Source: CAZGTQ01 sp964528575
Lineage (GTDB): Bacteria > Planctomycetota > UBA1135 > GCA-002686595
Direction: 5' to 3'
DNA length: 64,000 nucleotides
Assembly: GCA_964528575.1 (NCBI GenBank)
Contig: CAZGTQ010000272.1
Span: forward strand, 16,573 to 80,572
This document shows, piece by piece, positions 7,433 to 16,554 of this stretch; positions within the stretch are counted from its first letter, which is position 1, and each line of letters starts with the position of its first letter. The notes below the pieces were generated by a model that saw nothing but the letters and a program-made list of their open reading frames with translations, ran no database searches and was not told where the DNA came from. A program made the translations under genes and the position numbers.

Positions 7433-8981
7433 GTCGTATCGAGGCACCGAGCGGATCCTCGTCTTCGCGCCGGTCGGCCGCGACGGCGAGCTCGCGAACC
7501 ACGTCCTTGCCCGCGCGGGGCTGGCGACCCGCGTCTGTGGCTCGATGGACGAGCTGTGCGCCCAGCTCGTCGACGAGGGCGCCGGCGCCGCGCTCGTGTC
7601 CGAGGAAGGCTGCGCCAACGGCGGCGCGGACCGGCTCCTCGAAGCGCTCGACGCGCAGCCGCCGTGGTCCGACCTCCCGCTCGTGCTGCCGGCGAGCGCG
7701 CGTCCTTCGACGCGCGGCCAGCTCGAATGGCTCGACGCGCTCGCCGGCCGGCGCAGCGTGACGTTCCTCGAGCGGCCGGTGCGCGTGATGACGCTCGTCA
7801 GCGCTCTGCGCTCCGCGCTCCAGGCGCGCCGTCGGCAGTACCTGACTCGCGACCTGCTCGCGCGGCTCGGGGACGACGTCAAGCGGCGCGACGAGTTCCT
7901 CGCCGTGCTCGCGCACGAGCTGCGCAACCCGCTCGCGACGATCCACTCGGCGCTGCGGCTGCTCGCCGACCGGCGTCCGCGCGACGCCGAGGAGGCGCAC
8001 ACTCGCCGCGCGATCCAGGAGGCGACGGCGAGCCTCGCGCGGCTCGTCGACGATCTGCTCGACGCGAACCGCCTGTCGCACGGCAAGATCTCGCTGCGCC
8101 GCCGGCGTGTGCCGCTCGCGCACGTCGTGCAGCGCTCGATCGACGCGGTCGCCAGTCTCGTCGAAGCGCGCGAGCACCGGCTCGAGGTCGACATCGAGCC
8201 GCCGAGCATGGAGATCGACGTCGACCCGTTGCGCATGCAGCAGGTGATCGCGAACCTGCTCGACAACGCGGCGAAGTACACGCCGCGCGGCGGGAACTTG
8301 CGGCTCGAGGCGCGCGCGGACGAGCGCGAGTGGCGTCTCGTCGTCCAGGACGACGGCGTCGGCCTCGAGCGGACGTCCATCGATGCGATCTTCGCGCCGT
8401 TCTCGCAGATCGTCCGCCGCGGCGCGGCGCGCGGCGGGCTCGGCATCGGGCTGACGCTGATCCGCCAGCTCGTCGAGCTGCACGGCGGCCGGATCGAGGC
8501 CTCGAGCGCGGGGAGCGGCCGGGGGAGCACGTTCACGATACGCCTGCCGCGTCCGGCCGCGCCGTCGGCGCGCGTCCGCGTCAAGCGCCCGGCCGCGCGC
8601 CGCGCGGAGACGGCCGGGAAGCTCGACGTCCTGCTCGTCGAGGACGATGCGGTCGCCGCCGGGCTGCTCGGCAAGCTGCTGCAGCGCTCCGGCCACGCGG
8701 TCCGCACCGCGCTGTCCGGCGCCGAGGCCCGCAGCGCCGCCCGCGCCGGCCGCGCGGACGTCGCGCTCCTCGACATCGACCTGCCCGACGCGACCGGCTA
8801 CGAGCTCGCCGTCGAGATGCGCGAGATGCAGCCGCATCTGCTGCTCGTCGCGCTCACCGGCTTCAGCGACGAGAGCTCGAAACGGCGCATCGCGAGCGCC
8901 GGCTTCGACCACCACCTGACGAAGCCGCTCGACTTCGCCGCGCTGGACGAGATCCTCGCGGAACGGTTCGCCCGCCGCTGA
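7425..8981 (+). CDS. Hybrid sensor histidine kinase with C-terminal receiver
   Basis: A 518-residue soluble hybrid kinase. Residues 1-135 resemble a receiver fold but lack an obvious phospho-acceptor Asp (pseudo-receiver, inferred). A HisKA dimerisation domain has the H-box AHELRNPL (His164), followed by an HATPase_c domain with NLLDNAAKYTP, DDGVGL and GLGIGLTLIRQLVELHGG. An Arg/Ala-rich linker leads to a receiver domain (about 390-518) with VLLVEDD, the acceptor segment LLDIDLPD and the switch lysine TKPL. No membrane helices are visible, so input probably comes from the KaiC-like partner, whose gene overlaps it by eight bases. No DNA-binding response regulator is encoded next to it. Confidence 0.9.
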   Translation: MDESYRGTERILVFAPVGRDGELANHVLARAGLATRVCGSMDELCAQLVDEGAGAALVSEEGCANGGADRLLEALDAQPPWSDLPLVLPASARPSTRGQLEWLDALAGRRSVTFLERPVRVMTLVSALRSALQARRRQYLTRDLLARLGDDVKRRDEFLAVLAHELRNPLATIHSALRLLADRRPRDAEEAHTRRAIQEATASLARLVDDLLDANRLSHGKISLRRRRVPLAHVVQRSIDAVASLVEAREHRLEVDIEPPSMEIDVDPLRMQQVIANLLDNAAKYTPRGGNLRLEARADEREWRLVVQDDGVGLERTSIDAIFAPFSQIVRRGAARGGLGIGLTLIRQLVELHGGRIEASSAGSGRGSTFTIRLPRPAAPSARVRVKRPAARRAETAGKLDVLLVEDDAVAAGLLGKLLQRSGHAVRTALSGAEARSAARAGRADVALLDIDLPDATGYELAVEMREMQPHLLLVALTGFSDESSKRRIASAGFDHHLTKPLDFAALDEILAERFARR

Positions 8982-9003
8982 CCTGGGGCAGCGCCGACGG
9001 GCG

Positions 9004-10437
9004 TCACCCCGGGAGGTGGTCGCGCGGGCCGCCGGGGTCGACGAGCGGCGTCCCGGCAACCGGGTCCCGCGGACCGTCGGCGTCGACCTCGAGGCGCACG
9101 AGGCGGCGGCGCGGCCCGCTGTCGAGCCGCTCGAGGCCGGCGACGAAGCCGTGGCGCTCGACGGCGGCGGCGACCTCTTCGGGCGTGCGGCCGAGGTGCT
9201 CGGCGAGCAGCTCGGACGTGATCGAGCGGAGCACGGAGCGCGAGCGCTCGTCGTGCGCCTCGACCGCGAGGTCGCACTCGCTGTCGAAGCCCATCGAGCG
9301 GTTGTTCATGTTCGACGATCCGACGCGCAGGAAGCGGTCGTCGACGGCGATCAGCTTCGAGTGCACGTCGATGTCGTGCTCGCGCCCGCGCGCGTCGGTG
9401 ACGGTGGGGTAGTAGACGCGCAGCCGTCCGCCGCCGGGCGCCGCCGCCAGCCGTCGCAGCAGCCGGTCGCGGTTCTCGCCCATCGCGTAGCGCTCGATCA
9501 TGCCGTCGTTGCGCTTGTTCACGACCGCGACGATCTCGGGCCCGTCGCGCCGCTCGAGCAGCTCGGCGAGCGCGTCTCCGACCACCACCGCCGTGAAGTA
9601 CTGCGTCTCGACGTACACGCGCTCGCGCGCCGAGGCGAGGGCCTGGAGCGTCAGCGCCTCCGCCTCGCGGATCTCCGGCTGGTCGCCGTGCGCGGGCCGC
9701 GTGCGCGCGATGCCGACGTCGACGTCCCGCAGACGCACCGCGAGGTCCGCCGGCCACGTGTCGGCCGCCTCGACCGCAGGGACGAGCTCTTCGGTCACGT
9801 CGTGCCAGCGCGTGCGCGCGAGCTCAGCGAGCGACGCGGCCGCCGCCCCGTCGACGGCGAGCTGGACGTCGTGCTTGGGCCCGTACGCCTTGCCGTGCCC
9901 GTCGACGCGCTCGGGGTCGTCGGGCTCGTGCGCGCGCGTGTCCCAGCGGGCCGCCGTCAAGTCGATGCCGCCGGCGAACGCGACGGCGTCGTCGACGCAG
10001 ACGAGCTTCTCGTGGTGCGAGGCGCCGAGCGGATGATCGTTGGCGAATCGGAAGTGCAGGCGCGGATGGTTCGGCCAGCTCGGGTCCAGAGCGGGCGGCA
10101 GCGACAGGGTCTGTCCGTAGACGAGGGAGAAGCCCCAGATCAGGATGCGGATCTCGAGCTCCGGCCGGCGGTCGAGCAGCTCCGGCAGGTACTCGCGCAG
10201 CGGCTGCGAGCCGGGCCCGTCGCCGCGCGGGTCGAGCACGAGGTCGGCCTCGAAGTCCCAGCCGAGGATCAGGATCGAGCGCTGCGCCCGCTCGAACGCG
10301 TCACGCAGCGCGCGGAAGTACGGGTCGGCGTCGACGAGGACGCAGACGCGTCCGGCGGGGGCGACGCGCCAGCACGTGTCGCCGGGGCGCAGGAGGGGAC
10401 GTGAGGGGTGCCCGTTGGGGGACGGCGGGAGGGTCAT
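9004..10437 (-). CDS. Cardiolipin synthase-like phospholipase D family protein
   Basis: A 477-residue PLD-superfamily enzyme with two HKD motifs: HEKLVCVDD within SHHEKLVCVDDAVAFAGG, and HSKLIAVDD within HSKLIAVDDRFLRVGSSNMN. Two HKD copies form one active site that transfers phosphatidyl groups, for example to make cardiolipin. There is no clear N-terminal transmembrane pair, which resembles ClsB/YbhO more than ClsA. The neighbouring genes on the right are homologues of YbhN and YbhP, the partners of clsB in enterobacteria, which strengthens this reading. It is convergent with the hybrid kinase and divergent from the YbhN-like gene. Other phospholipid or nucleic acid phosphodiesterase activity is possible. 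Confidence 0.87.
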   Translation of the reverse strand: MTLPPSPNGHPSRPLLRPGDTCWRVAPAGRVCVLVDADPYFRALRDAFERAQRSILILGWDFEADLVLDPRGDGPGSQPLREYLPELLDRRPELEIRILIWGFSLVYGQTLSLPPALDPSWPNHPRLHFRFANDHPLGASHHEKLVCVDDAVAFAGGIDLTAARWDTRAHEPDDPERVDGHGKAYGPKHDVQLAVDGAAAASLAELARTRWHDVTEELVPAVEAADTWPADLAVRLRDVDVGIARTRPAHGDQPEIREAEALTLQALASARERVYVETQYFTAVVVGDALAELLERRDGPEIVAVVNKRNDGMIERYAMGENRDRLLRRLAAAPGGGRLRVYYPTVTDARGREHDIDVHSKLIAVDDRFLRVGSSNMNNRSMGFDSECDLAVEAHDERSRSVLRSITSELLAEHLGRTPEEVAAAVERHGFVAGLERLDSGPRRRLVRLEVDADGPRDPVAGTPLVDPGGPRDHLPG

Positions 10438-10645
10438 GGCTCATGGGTCGACGTCCGGACGAGGACGTCCCCCGGGCTGTCTGCAACGACCGCGCCGCGA
10501 AGCGGCGGGACGCGTGGCACGGATCTTCCTACGTCTGGTCTTGCGTCTGGTCTTGCTCTTCCTACGTCTGATTTTGCTACGCCTGATCTTCCGACGTCCT
10601 GGTCCTCTCCACTGCGGCCAATCCCACTTCGGCCCCTTCGGCCTC
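10438..10645. repeat. Divergent intergenic region with degenerate direct repeats
   Basis: 208 bases between the PLD gene and the YbhN-like gene. From about 10525 to 10600 the plus strand repeats a core CTTCCTACGTCTGGT in imperfect form at least four times (CTTGCGTCTGGT, CTTCCTACGTCTGAT, CTTCCGACGTCCTGG). The repeats are pyrimidine-rich and spaced 12-22 bases apart. I see no gene here. The promoters of both flanking genes should lie in this stretch. Confidence 0.45.
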
Positions 10646-11716
10646 ATGTCAGAAACCGCCTGGAAGCGTGTCCGCGCGGCCCTGCCGTGGGTCGCAGGAG
10701 CCCTGTTCCTGTTCGCCGCCTGGTCGGTGACGCGGGCGGTGCGGCGGATCGGCGTCGACGAGATCGCGCGCGCGCTCGGCGCGATCGACGGGAGCGACGT
10801 CGCGGCGGCGGCCGCGCTCGCCGCCGGCAGCTACCTCGTGCTGACTTGGTTCGAGCTGCTCGCGGTGCGCACCGTGTGCAATGCGCAGCCCACCTACTCC
10901 AAGGTCGCGCTCACGTCGTTCACGGCGCTGTCGCTGGGCCACACCGTGGGGCTGGCGGCGCTCTCCAGCGGGACGATCCGCTACCGCTTCTACTCGCACT
11001 TCGGCATGGGCGGTGGGGACGTGGCGCGCATCGTCGTGTTCTCGGGCACGACCGTCGCCGTCGGCCTCGCGGGGCTCGCCGGCGCCGCGGGGCTCCTGCG
11101 GCCCGAGATGATCGCGGACTTCGCGGGCGTGTCGCCCGGCGTCGCGACCGGGCTCGGCGTCGTCGCGCTCCTCGGCGTCGTCGCGTACGTCGCGTGGACC
11201 GCGCGCGCCGGCGGCAGCGTCCGCTTGCGCGGACACACGCTCCCCGTGCCGAGCGCGCGCGTCGCGCTCCTGCAGGTCGCGCTGGGCAGCGCGAACTTCC
11301 TGCTCGTCGCCGCGACGCTGCACCGCCTGCTGGGCGACGCGACCGACGTGACGCTGCTCGCCTTCGCGTCGTTCTACGCCGTCGGCCACTCCATCGCCAC
11401 CCTGAGCCACGTGCCCGGCGGCCTCGGCGTGCTCGAGATGGTCGTCCTCGCCGCCGTGCCGGGCGCCGAGGCGGTGGGCGCGCTCGTCGCGTTCCGCCTC
11501 GTGTACTACTTCGCGCCGTTCGTGGTCGGCGCGCTCGTGTACGGGCTGTTCGAGCTCTTGCGCAAGCGGCGCGCCGCGGCCGAGGACGTCGAGCCGGGGC
11601 GCGCGAGCGGAGGTTCGTCGCCGCTCGCGCTCAACGGACGTACGGAGCCGCCGCCGCGGTCGCGAGCGTCGCGACCACGGGAAGGTGGTCCGACGCGCGG
11701 CGAGAGAGCGCGCTGA
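10646..11716 (+). CDS. YbhN/UPF0104 (LPG synthase transmembrane-like) membrane protein
   Basis: A 356-residue polytopic membrane protein with about eight hydrophobic segments. It belongs to the UPF0104/YbhN group, which shares the integral membrane region of lysylphosphatidylglycerol synthase (MprF) but lacks the aminoacyl-transferase domain. Recognisable parts include the AALSSGTIRYRFY region and the HVPGGLGVLEMVVL segment, both typical of the family. The ATG at 10646 begins directly before the first helix. The last 86 bases (Pro/Arg/Ser-rich tail) overlap the convergent EEP gene on the other strand. Context next to PLD and EEP genes matches ybhN in enterobacteria. Its exact role, perhaps phospholipid flipping or regulation, is not known. 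Confidence 0.85.
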   Translation: MSETAWKRVRAALPWVAGALFLFAAWSVTRAVRRIGVDEIARALGAIDGSDVAAAAALAAGSYLVLTWFELLAVRTVCNAQPTYSKVALTSFTALSLGHTVGLAALSSGTIRYRFYSHFGMGGGDVARIVVFSGTTVAVGLAGLAGAAGLLRPEMIADFAGVSPGVATGLGVVALLGVVAYVAWTARAGGSVRLRGHTLPVPSARVALLQVALGSANFLLVAATLHRLLGDATDVTLLAFASFYAVGHSIATLSHVPGGLGVLEMVVLAAVPGAEAVGALVAFRLVYYFAPFVVGALVYGLFELLRKRRAAAEDVEPGRASGGSSPLALNGRTEPPPRSRASRPREGGPTRGERAR

Positions 11717-12374
11717 CGTGCGCTTCGACGGTGAGCAGCGCGCTCGCCGGCCGAGCCCAGATGCGGTCGAGCGCGAACAGCGGCCAGCGGCTCGGGAACG
11801 TCGCGGCGCACGGCGCCTCGCCGAAGCGCGCGTGGATCGCCCGCAGCGCGGCCGCGTCGCGGCGCCACTCGTTCACGTCGCCCATCAGCGCGACGAGCCC
11901 GTCCCCGAGATCGCCGCACTCATCGAGCAGCTCCTGCGTTTGGCGCGCGCGCTCGAGACCGCGCAGCCCCAGGTGCGTGCAGATCACGCGCAGCTCGCGG
12001 CCGTTCGCGTCGATCGTGACGTCGAGCGCGCCCCGCGGCTCGCGCCGCGTCCGGCTGAGCTCGATCGGCCGCACGCGCACGAACGGATGGCGCGACAGGA
12101 TCGCGTTGCCGAACTCGCCGCGGGCCTTCGTCAGCGTCGGCCCGTACACGACGTGGTACGCGACGCCCGCCGAGTCCGTCCACACGCCGGGGAGCGACGG
12201 CGGCGGGTGCACCTCCTGCAGCGCGAGCACGTCCGCGCCGATCTCCTCGATGACGGAGCGCACGGCGCGTCGCGCGCGCCGCTCGCCCGTCCAGAGGTAG
12301 CCGTGGACGTTGTAGCTCGCGATGCGGAGCGTGCTCCCGGGCGTGCTCCCGGGCGTGCCGGCCTCGTCCGTCAC
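11631..12374 (-). CDS. Endonuclease/exonuclease/phosphatase (EEP) family protein, YbhP-like
   Basis: A 247-residue metal-dependent hydrolase of the EEP fold. Motifs in order are RIASYNVHG (N-terminal Asn), LQEVHP (metal-binding Glu), THLGLRG, LMGDVNEW (Asp-Val-Asn) and the terminal SDHLPVVA (Asp-His). Substrates in the family range from DNA to phospholipids and inositol phosphates. The YbhP-like position next to cardiolipin synthase and YbhN homologues favours a membrane lipid or phosphodiester role (inference). The GTG start lies ten bases after the sufT stop, so it may be read through from the SUF operon. The N-terminus contains a 12-bp tandem duplication (12330-12353), and the 3' end overlaps the convergent YbhN-like gene by 86 bp. 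Confidence 0.85.
   Translation of the reverse strand: MTDEAGTPGSTPGSTLRIASYNVHGYLWTGERRARRAVRSVIEEIGADVLALQEVHPPPSLPGVWTDSAGVAYHVVYGPTLTKARGEFGNAILSRHPFVRVRPIELSRTRREPRGALDVTIDANGRELRVICTHLGLRGLERARQTQELLDECGDLGDGLVALMGDVNEWRRDAAALRAIHARFGEAPCAATFPSRWPLFALDRIWARPASALLTVEAHVSALSRRASDHLPVVATLATAAAAPYVR
12330..12353. repeat. 12-bp in-frame tandem duplication in the EEP gene
   Basis: CGTGCTCCCGGG occurs twice in direct succession and a partial third copy follows. On the coding (minus) strand it gives a repeated Gly-Ser-Thr-Pro in the N-terminal tail, before the conserved domain begins. Confidence 0.85.
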
Positions 12375-12384
12375 GCGCGGCGCG

Positions 12385-12741
12385 TCACGCGAGCCCGAGT
12401 TGGAGCCGCGCCTCGGGCGTCATGCGCTCAGGGCTCCACGGCGGATCCCACGTCAGCTCGAGGTCCACGCCGCTCACGCCCGCGAGGGCCGCGATCTTGC
12501 GCTCGATCTCCGCTGGCAGGCTCTGCGCCGCCGGGCACGACGGCGACGTCAGCGTCATCACGACGCCGACCTTGCCCGCCTCGTCGACCACGACCCCGTA
12601 GATCAACCCGAGCTCGTAGACGTTGATGGGGATCTCCGGGTCGAACACCGTTCGTAGCTCCTGGACGACGCGTTCCTCCAGCGAGCCCGGGGCGGGGCCG
12701 TCGCTCGCTTCGTGCTCTTCGCGCTCGTGCTCTCGGGCCAT
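12385..12741 (-). CDS. sufT: SufT/MIP18-family iron-sulfur assembly factor
   Basis: A 118-residue DUF59 (MIP18/PaaD-like) protein involved in Fe-S cluster maturation. After a charged 20-residue tail the core reads RTVFDPEIPINVYELGLIYG, then VVMTLTSPSCPAA with the conserved cysteine, and ends in LELTWDPPWSPERM. This is the usual SufT C-terminal pattern. It is the last member of the SUF operon, four bases after sufU. SufT proteins are thought to act as accessory scaffold or carrier factors rather than core assembly enzymes. Confidence 0.93.
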   Translation of the reverse strand: MAREHEREEHEASDGPAPGSLEERVVQELRTVFDPEIPINVYELGLIYGVVVDEAGKVGVVMTLTSPSCPAAQSLPAEIERKIAALAGVSGVDLELTWDPPWSPERMTPEARLQLGLA

Positions 12742-12745
12742 TGGC

Positions 12746-13195
12746 TCACTCCGTCGTCACCGGGTTCTCGTCGTCGCCGAGCGCGGACTCGAGCGTGCGC
12801 CATGGCAGCATCGCGCACTTCACCCGCGCCGGGAACCGTTTCACGCCGCCGAACGCCTCGAGCTTGCCCAGCTCGAGCGGCACGTCCGGAGCGACCGCGT
12901 CCGTCAGCAGAGCAAGGAACGCGCCGAACAGCGCGCTCGCCTCCTCGACCGTCTTGCCGCGGATCGCCTCGGTCATCACCGACGCCGAGGCGGTCGAGAT
13001 CGCGCAGCCCTCGCCGGAGAAGCGCACGTCGCGCACGCGCTCCTCGTCGAGATCGAGCGTCAGGTGGATCACGTCGCCGCACAGCGGGTTGTGACCGTCG
13101 GCGACGCGGTCGGGCGCGCCGAGGACGCCGAAATTGCGCGGCGAGCGCGCGTGGTCCACGATCAGCTCCTGGTAGAGCTCGTCGATCGCAGTCAT
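12746..13195 (-). CDS. sufU: SufU-type Fe-S assembly scaffold / sulfur acceptor
   Basis: A 149-residue SufU/IscU-like protein. Three conserved cysteines are visible in NPLCGD, GEGCAIS and VKCAMLPW. The FPARVKCA segment and the insertion before it are diagnostic of SufU rather than IscU. In Firmicutes SufU is a zinc protein that accepts persulfide sulfur from SufS. The ATG at 13195 overlaps the sufS stop by four bases, which supports the start and co-translation. With no sufE in the operon, SufU is the likely sulfur shuttle between SufS and SufBCD. Confidence 0.95.
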   Translation of the reverse strand: MTAIDELYQELIVDHARSPRNFGVLGAPDRVADGHNPLCGDVIHLTLDLDEERVRDVRFSGEGCAISTASASVMTEAIRGKTVEEASALFGAFLALLTDAVAPDVPLELGKLEAFGGVKRFPARVKCAMLPWRTLESALGDDENPVTTE

Positions 13196-14442
13196 CGGCC
13201 CAGCACCTCCCGCGCCCGTTGCACGCCGCGCGCGAGCGCCTCGACGTCCTCGAGCGTGTTGTAGAGCCCGAACGACGCGCGCACCGTCGCGGGGACGCGG
13301 AAGCGCCGCATCACCGGCTCCGCGCAGTGGTGGCCGGTGCGCACGGCGACGCCTTCCATGTCGAGGATCGTCCCGGCGTCGTGCGGGTGCACGTCGTCGA
13401 GCACGAACGAGAGCACCGCGGCCTTCTCGGGCGCCGTGCCGACGAGGCGCACGCCCGGCAGCGCGCGCAGCGTCTCGGTCGCGCGGACGAGCAGCTCCTG
13501 CTCGTGCGCCGCGATCGCGTCGCGGCCGACGCGCTCGAGATACTCCACCGCGGCGCCGAGCCCGATCACGCCGGCGATGTTCGGCGTGCCCGCCTCGAAC
13601 TTGTGCGGCGGCTCCGCGTACGTCGTCTTCTCGAAGGACACCGAGCGGATCATGTCGCCGCCGCCCTGCCAGGGCGGCATGCGCTCGAGCAGCTCGGCGC
13701 GCGCCCAGAGCACGCCGACGCCGGTCGGGCCGTACATCTTGTGCCCCGAGATCGTGTAGAAGTCGGCGCCGAGCGCGGTCACGTCGAGCGGCACGTGCGG
13801 CGCGGCCTGCGCGCCGTCGACGAGCACCTGCGCGCCGACCGCGTGCGCGGCGGCCGCGACCCGCGCGACCGGGAGCACCGTGCCGAGCGCGTTCGAGACG
13901 TGCGCGAGCGCGACGATCCGCGTGCGCTCGGAGAGCATCGACTCGAGCGCCGCGAAGTCGAGCGCGCCCGCGTCGTCGATCGGCGCGACGCGCAGCGCGG
14001 CTCCCGTCTGCTCGCAGACCATCTGCCACGGGACGATGTTCGAGTGGTGCTCGAGCTGCGTGACGAGCACCTCGTCGCCGGGCCCGAGGAGCGGGCGGGC
14101 CCAGCTCTGCGCGACGAGGTTGATCGCCTCGGTCGTGCCGCGCGTGAAGACGATCTCGCGCTCGCTCGGCGCGCCGAGGAAGCGGGCGACGAGCTTGCGG
14201 GCGCCCTCGTAGCGCTCGGTCGCGCGCTGGCTCAGCGCATGCACCGCGCGGTGCACGTTCGAGCAGTCGCGCTCGTAGAAGCTCGCGACGGCGTCGATCA
14301 CCGCGCGCGGCTTCTGGGTCGTCGCGGCATTGTCGAGGTAGACGAGCGGGTGCTCGTTGACGCTCTGGTGCAGCGCGGGGAAGTCGTCGCGCAGCGCCCG
14401 CACGTCGTACGGCGGGCGCGCGGCGGTCGCTCGGACGCTCAT
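13192..14442 (-). CDS. sufS: Cysteine desulfurase SufS
   Basis: A 416-residue PLP-dependent class V aminotransferase-fold enzyme that takes sulfur from cysteine to form a persulfide, releasing alanine. YLDNAATTQKP marks the N-terminus, QLEHHSNIVPW the cofactor region, SGHKMYGPTG carries the PLP lysine and RTGHHCAEP carries the catalytic cysteine on the short loop typical of SufS (group II). Its ATG overlaps the sufD stop and its stop overlaps the sufU ATG, so the three genes are translationally coupled. Confidence 0.97.
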   Translation of the reverse strand: MSVRATAARPPYDVRALRDDFPALHQSVNEHPLVYLDNAATTQKPRAVIDAVASFYERDCSNVHRAVHALSQRATERYEGARKLVARFLGAPSEREIVFTRGTTEAINLVAQSWARPLLGPGDEVLVTQLEHHSNIVPWQMVCEQTGAALRVAPIDDAGALDFAALESMLSERTRIVALAHVSNALGTVLPVARVAAAAHAVGAQVLVDGAQAAPHVPLDVTALGADFYTISGHKMYGPTGVGVLWARAELLERMPPWQGGGDMIRSVSFEKTTYAEPPHKFEAGTPNIAGVIGLGAAVEYLERVGRDAIAAHEQELLVRATETLRALPGVRLVGTAPEKAAVLSFVLDDVHPHDAGTILDMEGVAVRTGHHCAEPVMRRFRVPATVRASFGLYNTLEDVEALARGVQRAREVLGR

Positions 14443-15770
14443 GCGCTCTCCTCCTCGCCTCCCGGCCGGCGGGCCCCGATCCGCGCGCGCAGCTCGGCGT
14501 CGAGGCGCTGGCGCAGCGCGGGCTCGCGGACGCCGTCGACGATCTCGCGCGCGAAGCCGAGCGTCAGCACGGCGCGCGCGGCCGCGTCGTCGATGCCGCG
14601 CGAGCGCAGGTAGAAGACGTGGTCCTCGTCGAGCTGGCCGACGGTCGCGCCGTGCGAGCACTTCACGTCGTCGTTCAGGATCTCGAGCTCGGGCTTCGTG
14701 TCGACGTGCGCGTCGCGCGAGAGCAACAGGTTGCGGTTCGACTGGCGCGCGTCGCTGCGCCAGGCGCCCGGGCGCACCGTCACGCGCCCGTCGAACGCGC
14801 CGCGCGCGCGTCCGGCGAGCACGCCGCGGTAGCTCTGCGCGCTGGTGCAGAGCGGCACGGCGTGGTCGACCGACGTGCGGCACTCCGCGCGCCGCTCGCC
14901 GTCGATCAGGTACAGGCCGTCGAGCACCGCCGCGCCGCCCCGGCCGTCGAACGTGGCGCCGGTCTCGGTGCGCGAGAGCGCGGCGCCGAACGCGAACAGG
15001 TGCGAGCGCAGGCTCGCGTCGCGGCCGAGCAGCGCCTCGACGGCGGCGATGTGGTACGCCTCCTCGCCCTCTTCCTGCGTGCGGACGTGGTCGAGCACCG
15101 CGCCGTCGCCGAGGCGCAGCTCGGTCACCGAATTCGTCAGGTACGCTCCCGCCGAGCCGACGAACGTTTCGACGACGCGCGCCTGCGCCCCGTCCTCGAG
15201 CACGACGAGCACGCGCGGATGCGTCGCGCGCGGAGTCGCTCCGCCGCTCGACGCGAACAGGACCTGCACCGGCGTCTCGAGCGCCTTCCCGCGCGCCACG
15301 CGCACGAGCGCGCCGTCGGTGAAGAGCGCGCCGTTCAGCGCGGCGAACGGCCGGCCCTCGCTCGCGAGGACCGAGCCCAGCGGCGCGTCGGCGGCGCTCG
15401 CGAGGCGCGCGAGCTCGAGCCCCGTCGGCGCCTCGTGCGTCGAGAGGCCGCCGACGTACGCGCCGTCGAGGAAGACGAGCGCGATCGCGCCGGGGAGCAG
15501 CCAACGCTCGAGCGCGGCGGCGTCGAGCGGCGCCGCGGGCGCTTCGCTCGCCGGCTCGAACGCGGTGCGCGCGACGGGGGAGACGTCGGTGTTGCGCCAC
15601 GCCTCCTGGCGCCTGGTCGGGTAGCCGAGCGCGAGGAAGCGCTCGAGCTCCGCCCGGCGTGCGCCCGCGCGCAGCTCGCTCTCGCCGGCGAAGCGGCCGC
15701 GCTCGAGGCGCTCGAGAGCGGCGGCCCAGTCGGTGCCGCTCGCGGGTCGGGTGCGCGTCGCATGGCTCAT
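14439..15770 (-). CDS. sufD: Fe-S assembly protein SufD
   Basis: A 443-residue SufD, the SufB paralogue in the SufBC2D scaffold. The N-terminal part contains YPTRRQEAWRNTDVSP, a family signature. The beta-helix core follows, and the C-terminus has the conserved SUF-domain stretch NDDVKCSHGATVGQLDEDHV, then FYLRSRGIDDAAAR. In SufD a histidine of the SHGAT motif helps form the cluster site with SufB. It lies between sufC and sufS with four-base overlaps on both sides. The protein is Ala/Arg-rich but otherwise normal in length. Confidence 0.96.
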   Translation of the reverse strand: MSHATRTRPASGTDWAAALERLERGRFAGESELRAGARRAELERFLALGYPTRRQEAWRNTDVSPVARTAFEPASEAPAAPLDAAALERWLLPGAIALVFLDGAYVGGLSTHEAPTGLELARLASAADAPLGSVLASEGRPFAALNGALFTDGALVRVARGKALETPVQVLFASSGGATPRATHPRVLVVLEDGAQARVVETFVGSAGAYLTNSVTELRLGDGAVLDHVRTQEEGEEAYHIAAVEALLGRDASLRSHLFAFGAALSRTETGATFDGRGGAAVLDGLYLIDGERRAECRTSVDHAVPLCTSAQSYRGVLAGRARGAFDGRVTVRPGAWRSDARQSNRNLLLSRDAHVDTKPELEILNDDVKCSHGATVGQLDEDHVFYLRSRGIDDAAARAVLTLGFAREIVDGVREPALRQRLDAELRARIGARRPGGEEESA

Positions 15771-16554
15771 CGAGCGTCACCCCCGGCCGCAGCCGCGGCC
15801 GCCTCCTCGATCCACGCGTAGCCGCGCTCCTCGATCTCGCGCGACAGCGAGGCGTCGCCCGAGCGCGCGATGCGACCGTCCATCAGCACGTGGACGTGGT
15901 GCGGCTCGAGGTGATCGAGCAGCCGCTGGTAGTGCGTGATGACGAGCACCGCGCGGTCCGCGCGCGCCAGGCGCTTCACGCCGTCGGCGACGATCCTGAG
16001 CGCGTCGACGTCGAGCCCCGAGTCGGTCTCGTCGAGCACGGCGAGGTCGGGGTCGAGCACGGACATCTGCAGCACCTCGTTGCGCTTCTTCTCGCCGCCG
16101 GAGAATGCCGCGTTGACCGGCCGCTCGAGGAGCGCCTCGGAGATGTCGAGCTCCTTCATCTTCGCGCGGACGAGCTTCAGGAAGTCGAAAGCGTCGAGCT
16201 CGGACTCGCCGCGGTGCTTGCGGCGCGCGTTGAGCGCCGCGCGCAGGAAGTAGGCGTTCGACACGCCCGGGATCTCGACGGGGTACTGGAACGCGAGGAA
16301 GACGCCCTCGCGCGCGCGCTCCTCGGGCTCCATCGCGAGCAGGTCCTCGCCCCGGTAGGTGACGCTACCCTGGGTGACCTCGTAACCGTCGCGGCCCGCC
16401 AGCACGAAGGCGAGCGTGCTCTTGCCGGAGCCGTTGGGCCCCATCAGAGCGCAGATCTCGCCGGGCGCGACCTCGAGGTCGATGCCGCGCAGGATCTCCT
16501 TGCCGTCCACGCGCGCGTGTAGGTCCTCGATCTTCAGCATGGGCACGCTCGTGT

